NCBI GenBank assembly: GCA_016649785.1
Contig: JAENXB010000060.1
Span: 1-13,085, forward strand
Source: Flavobacteriaceae bacterium
Lineage (GTDB): Bacteria > Bacteroidota > Bacteroidia > Flavobacteriales > Flavobacteriaceae
Length of the DNA: 13,085 nt
Direction: 5' to 3'
Part shown: positions 1 to 7,305 of the stretch, piece by piece
Position numbering within the stretch: position 1 is the stretch's first letter
How the letters are laid out: every line of letters begins with the position of its first letter
Translations under genes and position numbers: made by a program
Notes under the pieces: generated by a model
What the model was told of the DNA's origin: nothing
The model's input: only the letters and a program-made list of their open reading frames with translations
Database searches by the model: none

Positions 1-1512
1 ATCCTGCATACTGTTCCATTTTGTAATATATCCGGCTCCATTTGGAGTAGGGGAATTGCTCACTTTATCCTGTTCTTTTGCGGTATTTCCAGAAATAGCC
101 CGGGTGCTGGCAACGGCATCCAAACCATAGGCGTAAGGAAGGCTCCAGGCGGTAATGTCATAAGTAAGGGAATCGGTTAATTTCGCCGAAGGTTCAAATA
201 AAACCTTGATCATTTTTCCTTTTGGCTGAGCTGTATTTACAATTAAGGTATTTTCGGTAGTATTGAAATCGGCAGTTTTGTTTAAAGTATAATTGAAACC
301 CTTTATTCTTCCTGAAGAAGCGTTGCTATAGGAAATATCGTGAAAATCCAGCAACTTTTTTAAGGCGGCGATCTTATCCGGACTTCCGTTCAAGACATAA
401 CTTTTATATAAAAGCTTGTCATTTTGGAAGAATTTTTTGAATTCAGAGTTTAGTTTTTCGATGTTTTGTGCAGCAACTTCCACAGTGGAAAGACCGGTTG
501 CGGTATGGTGGGCCACGCGATCTGCCAAAGTGAGTTCATAACCTTCCCTGGTTTCAATTCCCAGGCCAGCAACGCCACCTCCGGCTTGCTCATAGGTCAT
601 TCCAATGGCGCCCATATATACAGGATAGGTATCTCCATAACTGGGATATAAAAGATCAAAGCTTTCCTTTGTGAAAAATAACCATCCTTTCTCGTCAAAA
701 TATTTTGCGTGGTTCTTCCCTATTTCGGTTTGGAAATCCCGCTGAAAAGGAGTGATAACCTCGTGAAAAGGTTCGGCCGCGGGAGCGAAATAATAGGGTT
801 CGTTGATTTGTTGTTCGTGAAAATCTACGTGGATATGAGGCATCCAGGTATTGTAAATCTTTAAACGTTGCCGGGTTTCAGCCTGAGTTGCCCAGGCCCA
901 GTCACGGTTTAGGTCGAATAAATAGTGATTTGGCCTTCCCCCAGGCCAGGGTTCATTATGCTCGGTTGCCATTGGCGAGGAATTATAAGATTCTGCTTTT
1001 ACCTGGTTATACCAGTTTGCATAGCGGTCACGGCCATCGGGGTTAACGCAGGGATCCATGATCACAACGGTATTTTGCAGCCATTCCTTTTTTGAAGTTA
1101 TAAGCTCATATAAGGTTTGCATCGCAGCTTCAGTACCGGAAGCTTCATTACCGTGGACGTTATAACTCAGCCAAACTATTGCCTTATCAGATGAACTTTC
1201 AGCGGGTCCGGAACTAATTCCGGCGTTTTTTAGATGATTGGTCCTGATCTTTTCCAGATCCTTTAGATTTTCTTCTGAAGAGATCACCGCATAGGTTAGC
1301 GGGCGAAATTCATTTGTTTTTCCGTAGGTATGATATTGCACCAAACCGGAGTTTTTGGCTACATATTCAAAATATTTCACAAGATCGGCATGCCTTGTAA
1401 ACCGGGTGCCGATCTCATATCCCAAGAAATCCTGTGGAGATTGTAATTTCTGGGCAAAAGCGGGTTGTAAAGTCAAGAAGAAGAATACAAAAAGTACTGA
1501 TAAATTTTTCAT
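1..1512 (-). CDS. Secreted M14-family zinc carboxypeptidase, C-terminus cut by window edge
   Basis: The frame is open from the ATG at 1512 to the left edge (504 codons, no stop), so the C-terminus is missing. Residues 1-20 form a signal peptide (hydrophobic VLFVFFFLTL, ending AFA before QKL), so the product is exported. The M14 signature is visible: HGNE (H120, E123 as zinc ligands), NPDGRDRY at 157-164, LNRDWAW near 201-207, a third likely zinc ligand H232 in VDFHEQ, and the likely catalytic glutamate E308 in MTYEQAGGG. M14 enzymes remove C-terminal residues or cleave peptidoglycan-type peptides; the substrate here cannot be read. The long chain after the catalytic glutamate fits the large Bacteroidota M14 proteins that carry extra C-terminal domains. 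It diverges from bshC across a 115-bp gap. The gene is intact as far as it is visible. The family call is secure; substrate and full length are unknown. Confidence 0.9.
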   Translation of the reverse strand, partial: MKNLSVLFVFFFLTLQPAFAQKLQSPQDFLGYEIGTRFTRHADLVKYFEYVAKNSGLVQYHTYGKTNEFRPLTYAVISSEENLKDLEKIRTNHLKNAGISSGPAESSSDKAIVWLSYNVHGNEASGTEAAMQTLYELITSKKEWLQNTVVIMDPCVNPDGRDRYANWYNQVKAESYNSSPMATEHNEPWPGGRPNHYLFDLNRDWAWATQAETRQRLKIYNTWMPHIHVDFHEQQINEPYYFAPAAEPFHEVITPFQRDFQTEIGKNHAKYFDEKGWLFFTKESFDLLYPSYGDTYPVYMGAIGMTYEQAGGGVAGLGIETREGYELTLADRVAHHTATGLSTVEVAAQNIEKLNSEFKKFFQNDKLLYKSYVLNGSPDKIAALKKLLDFHDISYSNASSGRIKGFNYTLNKTADFNTTENTLIVNTAQPKGKMIKVLFEPSAKLTDSLTYDITAWSLPYAYGLDAVASTRAISGNTAKEQDKVSNSPTPNGAGYITKWNSMQD

Positions 1513-1581
1513 TAATTATCTTTAGAAGCATTGTTAATAGAGTAAAGATAGCATACCGCCCGGAAATAACTAAAAAATGGG

Positions 1582-1610
1582 TTGTAAAATAATGAACTTA
1601 GGTATCTTTG
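1582..1610 (+). promoter_or_regulatory. Bacteroidota-type promoter for bshC operon
   Basis: A TTG at 1582-1584 is followed 18 bases later by TATCTTTG at 1603-1610, an exact match to the Bacteroidota -7 consensus TAnnTTTG. A transcript starting about 7 bases downstream would give a leader of roughly 10 nt before the bshC ATG at 1628. This is a consensus match only; no transcription data were used. Confidence 0.65.
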
Positions 1611-1627
1611 CGTTTTAAAGTAAATCT

Positions 1628-3244
1628 ATGCCTAAAGACTGTCTTTCCTATAAAGAAACCAATTATTTCACAAGCCTTATCATCGATTATCTGGATGAAA
1701 AAGAGACGTTAAAACCTTTCTATAACCGGTTTCCCAACCTTGATAATTTCAAGTCGCAAATAGGGGAAAAACAGGCGTTTTTTACGAATGAAAAAAGGGC
1801 TGTTTTGGTACGGGAATTAAATCGCCAATACGAAAAACTGGAGGTTTCTGATTCTGTATCAAAAAATATTGAATCTTTCTCACAAGAAAACACCTTCAGC
1901 GTTACCACCGGGCATCAGCTCAATTTATTCACCGGTCCGCTTTATTTTTTATATAAAATTGTTTCTGCCATCAATTTAGCTTCAGAATTAAAAGAGAAAT
2001 ATTCAGAATATCATTTTGTTCCGGTTTACTGGATGGCCACCGAGGATCACGATTTTGAGGAGATCAATTTTTTTAACCTCAATGGGAAAAAATTTAAATG
2101 GAACAGCCATCAGCCGGGAGCCGGGAAAGATGCGGTTGGAAATTTAAACACCGATGGTTTAGATGAAGTTTTTGAGCTTTTTTCAGCAGAAATTGGGAGC
2201 AGCAAAAATGCCGAAAGATTAAAAGTACTGTTTAAAAAGGCATATTTAGATCATTCAAATCTTACCGATGCTACATTTTTTCTGGCCAATGAGCTATTTA
2301 AGGATTATGGATTGGTGATCCTGGATGCCGATAACAAGAATTTAAAACGGGAATTTTTGCCCTATATGGAACAGGAACTCACCGAACAAATTGCATATAA
2401 AACTACCGGTCCTGTCACCGTGAATTTAAAAGAAATGGGATACGGGGTGCAGGTGAATCCCCGGGAGATCAATTTGTTTTACCTGGCAAGCGGGTTGCGT
2501 GAACGCATCATAGAGCAGGAGGGAAGGTATTTTGTCAATACCACCGAAATTTCCTGGAGCCGGGAAGAAATCCTGGGTGAACTCCACAATTATCCAGAAC
2601 GTTTCAGCCCGAATGTGGTGCTAAGGCCGCTTTATGAGGAAGTGATCCTGCCGAATTTGTGTTATATAGGCGGTGGAGGAGAACTGGCATATTGGTTTGA
2701 ACTAAAAGAATTTTTCAACGCAGTGAATGTTCCTTTTCCGATCTTATTGCTTCGGAATTCGGCATTGATCGAAACTGACAGGCAAAATCAAAAAAGGCAA
2801 AAACTCGACATTTCCCAGGCTGAACTTTTCCTGAAGCAACACGAACTGATCAACAGAAAAGTGCGAAAAATTTCGAATATCGACATAGATTTTTCCCCTC
2901 AAAAAGAACATTTGGTGCAACAATTTCAGTATATGTACACGCTGGCAGAGCAAACAGACAGGACCTTTTTGAATGCGGTAAAAGCAGAGGAAGTGAAACA
3001 ACTAAAAGGCCTGGATCATTTGGAAAAACGCCTTTTAAAAGCACAAAAGCGCAAGCTGAAAGATGAGGTTTCCAGGATAGCGGCACTTCAAAATGAATTG
3101 TTTCCGAATAAAAGCCTGCAGGAGCGGCAGACCAATTTTTCGGAAATGTATTTGGAATACGGAGAAGATTTAATTCCGGCACTTATTGAAAATTTAAATC
3201 CTTTAGAATTACAATTTAAAATTATCACTTTTGGAAAAGAATAA
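1628..3244 (+). CDS. bshC: Bacillithiol biosynthesis cysteine-adding enzyme BshC
   Basis: BshC is the proposed last-step ligase of bacillithiol synthesis, adding cysteine to the glucosaminyl-malate made by BshA and BshB; bacillithiol is the cytosolic low-molecular-weight thiol of many Firmicutes and Bacteroidota. The 538-residue length is typical. Conserved family blocks are visible: TTGHQLNLFTGPLYFLYK (93-110), PVYWMATEDHDFEE (132-145), RPLYEEVILPNLCYIGGGGE (333-352) running into LAYW, and PILLLRN (371-377). A charged helical C-terminal region (about 400-490) matches the family's coiled coil, and the end LNPLELQFKIITF is also typical. The ATG at 1628 sits just after a good promoter. It is the first gene of an operon with the decarboxylase, whose ATG begins one base after this TAA. 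bshA and bshB are not in the window. No defects are seen. Confidence 0.95.
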   Translation: MPKDCLSYKETNYFTSLIIDYLDEKETLKPFYNRFPNLDNFKSQIGEKQAFFTNEKRAVLVRELNRQYEKLEVSDSVSKNIESFSQENTFSVTTGHQLNLFTGPLYFLYKIVSAINLASELKEKYSEYHFVPVYWMATEDHDFEEINFFNLNGKKFKWNSHQPGAGKDAVGNLNTDGLDEVFELFSAEIGSSKNAERLKVLFKKAYLDHSNLTDATFFLANELFKDYGLVILDADNKNLKREFLPYMEQELTEQIAYKTTGPVTVNLKEMGYGVQVNPREINLFYLASGLRERIIEQEGRYFVNTTEISWSREEILGELHNYPERFSPNVVLRPLYEEVILPNLCYIGGGGELAYWFELKEFFNAVNVPFPILLLRNSALIETDRQNQKRQKLDISQAELFLKQHELINRKVRKISNIDIDFSPQKEHLVQQFQYMYTLAEQTDRTFLNAVKAEEVKQLKGLDHLEKRLLKAQKRKLKDEVSRIAALQNELFPNKSLQERQTNFSEMYLEYGEDLIPALIENLNPLELQFKIITFGKE

Positions 3245-3245
3245 A

Positions 3246-4622
3246 ATGCACAGCATAGATATGGACCTGGTTGAAATGACCCTGGATGTCATGAAATATG
3301 CCATAGACCGTATTTCAAATGTTACCCCGGAACTGGGAGCGCCTAAAAAAGAAGAGGATCTGTTGCGAATAGTGGGGGAGACCGTCACCGCCGATGGAAT
3401 TGGGGGAGAAGCTGCCTTTAAACTTTTTCGCGATGTTTTGGTGAAGGCTACCGTTCCTATAGATCATCCAAGGCATTTGGCTTTTGTTCCTGCGGCGCCT
3501 ACACGTGCTGCCATTATGTTCGATTTGGTAACTTCTGCTTCCAGTATTCACGGCGCCTATTGGATGGAAGGCGGCGGCGGGATCTTTTGCGAAAATCAGG
3601 CTATGAAGTGGCTGGTTTCTTTAACAGGAATGCCAAAAGGAACCTTTGGAGTGTTTACCAGCGGCGGGACCGCGGCCAATCTCTCGGCCATAGTCGCTGC
3701 CCGGGAAGAATGGAGAAGCCGAAAAACAGATAATACAGGGCTGAAAGGTTTATTGATCACTTCTGATGCTGCTCATAGCTCTGTTCAGGCGATGGCAAAA
3801 GTAATTGACGCCGATATGTTAATGATCCATTGCGAAGGCGAATACCTCACAGGAAAAGAACTTCAGGCCACCATAAACCAACTGGAGGAAAAAGACCGGA
3901 AACGACTTTTTGCCGTGGTTGCCACAGGAGGAACTACAAATGCCGGAATTATAGATGAACTGGCTACCATTGCTGATGTATGCGAAAAGGAAAATGTCTG
4001 GTTTCATATTGACTGCGCATACGGAGGCGGAGCACTCGCCGCAAAATCGGTGAAGCATTTGTTCAACGGGATTGAACGGGCAGACAGTGTTACCATAGAT
4101 CCACATAAATGGTTGTTTTCGCCTTACGATTGCGGGGCGGTGATCTACAAAAATATGGAATTGGCCAAAAACGCGCATTCCCAAAAAGGATCCTATCTGG
4201 AAATATTTAAGGATGAAGGCGCACACGGATTTAATCCGTCTGAATATCAAATTCAGTTGACCCGAAGGGTACGGGGAATGCCTCTCTGGTTTTCACTTGC
4301 GATGCACGGGACCGATAAATACCGGGTTGCCATTGAACGCGGAATTGAACTGGCTCAAATTGCCGCCAAAAAAATTGAGGACAGGCCTTACCTGGAACTG
4401 GTAAGACCTCCGAGTTTATCGGTGGTTTTATACCGCAGAAAAGGATGGACTCCGGACTAATACCGGGAATGGACCTATAAAAATCACCGGGACGGAGTGG
4501 CGCTGGTAACTCCCACAAAATGGAAAACCAACGGCGAATTTGAAACCGTTTCCCGTTTCTGTTTTATAAATCCCGATACTACCGAAAAAGATATTGATGT
4601 GATCCTGGATACTATGGAGTGA
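3246..4622 (+). pseudogene. Group II PLP-dependent amino-acid decarboxylase with in-frame stop codon
   Basis: This is a fold-type I, PLP-dependent group II decarboxylase (aromatic-amino-acid/glutamate decarboxylase-like). Counted from the ATG at 3246, it shows the PLP-phosphate loop SGGTAAN (139-145), the ring-stacking histidine in AHSS (H177), HIDCAYGG (D256 contacts the pyridine nitrogen) and the Schiff-base lysine K288 in DPHKWLFSPYDCG. A TTG at 3231 would add five residues overlapping bshC. I prefer the ATG because it starts one base after the bshC stop and is preceded by GGAAAAGA. TAA at 4458-4460 ends the frame after GWTPD, but the same frame continues as YREWTYKN, LVTPTKW and ETVSRFCFINPDTT to TGA at 4620-4622, the usual C-terminal domain of the family. 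Without the TAA the product would be 458 residues, a normal length. A single substitution (for example from GAA, CAA or AAA) explains the stop; sequencing error or readthrough are alternatives. The substrate is not predictable. Confidence 0.85.
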
Positions 4623-4707
4623 ATAGATTTGAGATGTTAGACTTGAGATTTGAGAAAATAGAAGAGATAGATATGAGATGTTAGACTTGAGATTTGAGAA
4701 AATAGAA
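4623..4707. repeat. 41-bp direct repeat, two copies
   Basis: Copies at 4623-4663 and 4667-4707 differ at one base and are only 3 bp apart. Each is itself built of 7-base steps such as GATTTGA, GATGTTA, GACTTGA, GATTTGA. The repeat begins right after the natural stop of the decarboxylase frame and is non-coding. It is purine-rich on the + strand. Confidence 0.85.
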
Positions 4708-4726
4708 TAGAGAGAAAAGAGAAAAA

Positions 4727-4754
4727 AGTTAGAAGTACGAAGTTAGAAGTACGA
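4727..4754. repeat. 14-bp tandem repeat, two perfect copies
   Basis: AGTTAGAAGTACGA occurs at 4727-4740 and 4741-4754, back to back and identical. The first 10 bases occur again at 4816-4825. The unit is twice 7 bases, so it shares the period of the flanking repeats. The stretch between this repeat and the heptad array (4755-4828) holds no gene. Confidence 0.8.
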
Positions 4755-4828
4755 AATTATAAGACAAATCGTTCCTCTCCTTTTAGTTGGGGTAAACCGA
4801 ATACCGAAGTAAAAAAGTTAGAAGTTGG

Positions 4829-4926
4829 GACCGAAGACCGAAGACCGAAGACGGAGGACGGAAGAGTGAAGAGTGAAGAGTGAAGAGTGAAAAGTGAAGA
4901 GGGAAAAGTGAAAAGTGAAAACGGAA
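4829..4926. repeat. Heptanucleotide tandem array, 14 units
   Basis: Fourteen consecutive 7-base units without a phase break: GACCGAA three times, GACGGAG, GACGGAA, GAGTGAA four times, AAGTGAA, GAGGGAA, AAGTGAA twice, AACGGAA. All fit RA-N-N-GA-R. The array is almost entirely purine on the + strand apart from the variable middle bases. It runs straight into the left arm of the terminator at 4926. A period of 7 and the gradient of unit variants suggest growth by replication slippage. Confidence 0.9.
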
Positions 4927-4957
4927 AAAGGCTACCTGATTGATCAGGCGGCCTTTT
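4926..4957. terminator. Bidirectional intrinsic terminator between convergent genes
   Basis: AAAAGGC (4926-4932) pairs with GCCTTTT (4951-4957). Inside, CCTGA (4935-4939) pairs with TCAGG (4944-4948) around a TTGA loop, with a TA/CG internal mismatch. The stem ends in a T-run on the + strand and, because of the A-run at 4925-4929, also on the minus strand. It can therefore end transcription of both the bshC-decarboxylase operon and the convergent M28 gene. Confidence 0.8.
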
Positions 4958-4977
4958 AAGTTTTGAGGGGTTTAAGT

Positions 4978-6006
4978 TTATTCAGCGGCAGGAGAACCGG
5001 TTTCAGGTTTATCCACTAATGGGCGTTCTGCCCTGTTTGCTATTTCCCAGGCTGTTAGGAATATCAATCTGGCGCGTTTGGACAACAGATCATATTCAAT
5101 TTTATCCGGGGTATCAGTCATTTTGTGGTAATCTGCGTGAACTCCGTTAAAGTAAAAAATGATTGGAATGTTGTTTTTCGCAAAATTGTAATGATCACTT
5201 CGGTAGTAAAAACGGTTGGGATCATTTTCATCGTTATAGGTATAATCAAAATCCATATTCATGTATTTCGAATTTACTTCCTCGCTTAAATTGTGCAGTT
5301 CGGTGCTCAGTTTGTCGCTTCCAATTAAATAAACATAATTGTTATTTCCTTTGTGAGCTACATCACTTCTGCCAATCATATCTATGTTGAGGTCGGCAAC
5401 GGTTTGTGACAATGGGAATATTGGGTTATCGGTATAATATTTTGAACCTATCAAACCTTTTTCTTCACCGGTTACATTCAAAAATAAGATGGAGCGTTTT
5501 GGTCCAAAACCACTTGCTTTTGCTTCCATAAATGCCTCGGCTATTTCAAGGACTGCAACAGTTCCGGAACCATCATCATCGGCGCCGTTAAAGATATTTC
5601 CTTCAGCATCAATTCCCATGTGGTCATAATGTGAAGAAATTACAAGGATTTCCTCCGGTTTTTCGCTTCCTTCAATAAAAGCCACCACGTTTTCAGAATC
5701 TTTTATATCTCCGTCGAAAACAGAAGCCGGAACTTCCTGGAAATAATCATCGTTCCCAAGCGGAGAGGGAATATTGAGTTTTTTGTATTCGGCTTTGAGG
5801 TATTCGGCAGCTTTTTTCTGTCCGGGTTCTCCGGTTTCGCGGCCTTCAAACTCGTCACTTGCAAAAATGTAAAGATGTTCTTTTAATTCATTTGAAGTAA
5901 TAGTGTTTGCAAAATCCATTTCATCGACATTGACTAGTTCTTTGGATTGCTGGGCCATACAGCTATAAAAACTTACGGACAGGGCGAATAAAAATATTTT
6001 TTTCAT
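4978..6006 (-). CDS. M28-family zinc metallopeptidase, probable lipoprotein
   Basis: A 342-residue M28 (aminopeptidase-type) peptidase. The N-terminus MKKIFLFALSVSFYSC looks like a lipoprotein signal peptide with a loose Bacteroidota lipobox and lipidation at C16, so the enzyme probably sits on the cell envelope facing outward or the periplasm. The two-zinc site is complete: H126 in SSHYDHMG, D144 in GADDDGSG, the catalytic base and ligand pair E181/E182 in TGEEKGLIGSKY, D209 in NIDMIGRSD and H294 in DYHKMTDTPDKI. A PA-like insert is not present; the lead-in SDEFEGRETGEPGQKKAAEYL (first 20 residues at 50-69) is typical for the family. It stands alone: the next leftward gene upstream ends 230 bp away and the terminator lies just downstream. 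Nothing further was recognised in 6007-6236, and no clear promoter consensus was found. Peptide specificity cannot be told from the sequence. Confidence 0.93.
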   Translation of the reverse strand: MKKIFLFALSVSFYSCMAQQSKELVNVDEMDFANTITSNELKEHLYIFASDEFEGRETGEPGQKKAAEYLKAEYKKLNIPSPLGNDDYFQEVPASVFDGDIKDSENVVAFIEGSEKPEEILVISSHYDHMGIDAEGNIFNGADDDGSGTVAVLEIAEAFMEAKASGFGPKRSILFLNVTGEEKGLIGSKYYTDNPIFPLSQTVADLNIDMIGRSDVAHKGNNNYVYLIGSDKLSTELHNLSEEVNSKYMNMDFDYTYNDENDPNRFYYRSDHYNFAKNNIPIIFYFNGVHADYHKMTDTPDKIEYDLLSKRARLIFLTAWEIANRAERPLVDKPETGSPAAE

Positions 6007-6236
6007 AATTTATCAGTGGTCTTATTTGGTTGGGAAGGTACAAGTTTTGAGCCAAATTTTATATTTCGACATTAGAAAGGCCCCGGTTCAAAGCGAAATT
6101 TTAATCAAGAAATGTTTTTAAAATCCCGAAGGTTTCCTGAAAAGTACTGGAAAGTTTAAGGTTCAGCTGAAAAATTCAAGCTTGTAGATCAAACCCTTAG
6201 GATTATTTTCTGAATTTCCAAAAATTGTAAAAGGCA

Positions 6237-6947
6237 TTAATTTGATTGATTTAATGCTTTTTGAATCGCCATTTTTGCAAGAGGTGCCATCACTGAATAA
6301 CCTTTGAGATTGGGATGCACCCCATCTATGGAAAATTCTTTCTTTAAGCCTTTCTTTTCATCGGCCATTTCACTGAAATAGTCCAGATAAATATGGCCAT
6401 TTTCCAGGGCATATTCTTTCAGCCATTGGTTGATTTCTTCAATTTTATCAACAGGCTCAAGTCCTGTTCTCCAGGGATAATCAAAAACAGGTAAAACAGA
6501 ACATAAAATTACTTTAATATTGTTTGCAACAGCCAGTTGTGCCATGGCTTTGATATTATCGGTTATCATCTTTACCGATGAAAACCCGGTATTTCCCGCA
6601 ATATCGTTTGTGCCGGCCAAAATGACCACCGCTTTTGGGTGAAGGTCCAAAACATCAGGCATAAACCGGATAAGCATTTGCGGGGTTGTTTGCCCGCTTA
6701 TTCCCCGTCCTATATAATTGTTATCGGAAAAAAATTCAGGACTGGCGTTTACCCAACCTTCAGTAATTGAATTTCCCATGAAAACAACGGCATTTCCTGA
6801 GGGTTCACTTTTTTTTTGTTCATTATCGGCGGAATATTTTTTGAGATTTGCCCAATCCTGATCCATTAAAGTTTCGAGATCGGTTTCCTGGGAATAGAGG
6901 TTAATCATGGCAAATAAGCAGAATATTGGCATTAAAAATTGTTTCAT
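6237..6947 (-). CDS. Secreted SGNH/GDSL-family hydrolase
   Basis: A 236-residue SGNH hydrolase, that is an esterase, lipase or carbohydrate deacetylase. The signal peptide covers about residues 1-19 (FLMPIFCLFAMINLYS before QETD), so it is exported. All four blocks are present: nucleophile S60 in FMGNSITEG, the oxyanion glycine in RGISGQTT (82-85 region), N114 in AGTNDI, and D208/H211 in DGVHPN completing the catalytic dyad. Length and blocks fit the platelet-activating-factor acetylhydrolase-like/arylesterase branch often annotated GDSL-type esterase in Bacteroidota. It probably removes acyl or acetyl groups from a polysaccharide or lipid, but the substrate is not determined. The ATG at 6947 is directly before the hydrophobic segment. 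It lies upstream of the M28 gene on the same strand with a 230-bp gap, so the two are probably transcribed separately. Confidence 0.92.
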   Translation of the reverse strand: MKQFLMPIFCLFAMINLYSQETDLETLMDQDWANLKKYSADNEQKKSEPSGNAVVFMGNSITEGWVNASPEFFSDNNYIGRGISGQTTPQMLIRFMPDVLDLHPKAVVILAGTNDIAGNTGFSSVKMITDNIKAMAQLAVANNIKVILCSVLPVFDYPWRTGLEPVDKIEEINQWLKEYALENGHIYLDYFSEMADEKKGLKKEFSIDGVHPNLKGYSVMAPLAKMAIQKALNQSN

Positions 6948-7063
6948 GAGTAAGATCTTTATTATTGAGCATAAATATATGAAATTTAAAATGGACCAGA
7001 ACGGTTAATAAATTGAGTTAAATAATCGCGAAATAAAATAAGCTAAAAAAACCCTTTAATTAA

Positions 7064-7095
7064 TTGTGTGAAATTATAAAACCTTGTTATATTTG
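7064..7095 (+). promoter_or_regulatory. Promoter of tRNA-Ser
   Basis: TTG at 7064-7066 and TATATTTG at 7088-7095, spaced 21 bases, match the Bacteroidota TTG/TAnnTTTG consensus. Transcription would start about 30 bases before the tRNA 5' end. The rest of the 6948-7133 gap is AT-rich with nothing else recognised. Confidence 0.65.
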
Positions 7096-7133
7096 CACCC
7101 GCTTAAGCAAAGCATTGCTTTGATATAGGCAAT

Positions 7134-7218
7134 GGAGAAATGGCAGAGCGGTTTAATGCGGCAGTCTTGAAAACTGTTGAGGGTCACACCTCCGGGGGTT
7201 CGAATCCCTCTTTCTCCG
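7134..7218 (+). tRNA. tRNA-Ser(UGA)
   Basis: An 85-base tRNA with a class II long variable arm. The acceptor stem GGAGAAA (7134-7140) pairs perfectly with TTTCTCC (7211-7217), followed by the discriminator G. The anticodon loop CTTGAAA (7166-7172) carries TGA at 7168-7170 and is closed by GCAGT/ACTGT. The T-loop TTCGAAT is canonical and the D-arm has GCGGTTTAATGC. The variable arm GAGGGTCACACCTC supports serine. CCA is not encoded (GCT follows). It reads UCN serine codons. The gene marks the edge of the AT-rich region to its right; tRNA 3' ends are common integration sites, but no duplicated tRNA end is seen in this window. Confidence 0.97.
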
Positions 7219-7225
7219 CTTAACG

Positions 7226-7266
7226 AAACCGTAAACACTTGTAAAACAAGGGTTTACGGTTTTTTT
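7226..7266 (+). terminator. Intrinsic terminator after tRNA-Ser
   Basis: AAACCGTAAAC (7226-7236) pairs with GTTTACGGTTT (7252-7262). An inner stem CTTGT/ACAAG (7238-7242, 7246-7250) closes a three-base loop. Seven T residues at 7260-7266 follow or overlap the stem base. It is positioned 8 bases after the tRNA. On the minus strand the T-run is poor, so it is a weaker end for the leftward LRR gene. Confidence 0.85.
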
Positions 7267-7305
7267 ATTTTGTATTTGTCCGTGATTTGTACCGAATAGA
7301 ATAAT

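Noticed and set aside
1543..1550. TATCTTTA on the minus strand as a promoter for the M14 peptidase
   Set aside because: The last base differs from TAnnTTTG and no TTG is found at a suitable distance upstream.
2744..3182. Two minus-strand frames inside bshC
   Set aside because: They are antisense to the conserved BshC C-terminal region and lack independent support.
3819..4250. 143-codon open frame on the minus strand within the decarboxylase
   Set aside because: It lies wholly opposite a gene with clear PLP-enzyme motifs, has no recognisable domain and no start context. It is a shadow frame.
4458..4460. Stop-codon recoding (selenocysteine or pyrrolysine) in the decarboxylase
   Set aside because: The codon is TAA, not TGA or TAG, so the known recoding systems do not apply.
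4829..4926. Possible CRISPR array
   Set aside because: The 7-base units are contiguous with no spacers, and no cas genes are present.
6972..6979. TATATTTA on the minus strand as a promoter for the SGNH hydrolase
   Set aside because: It is a near match in AT-rich sequence without a -33 TTG at normal spacing, too weak to list.
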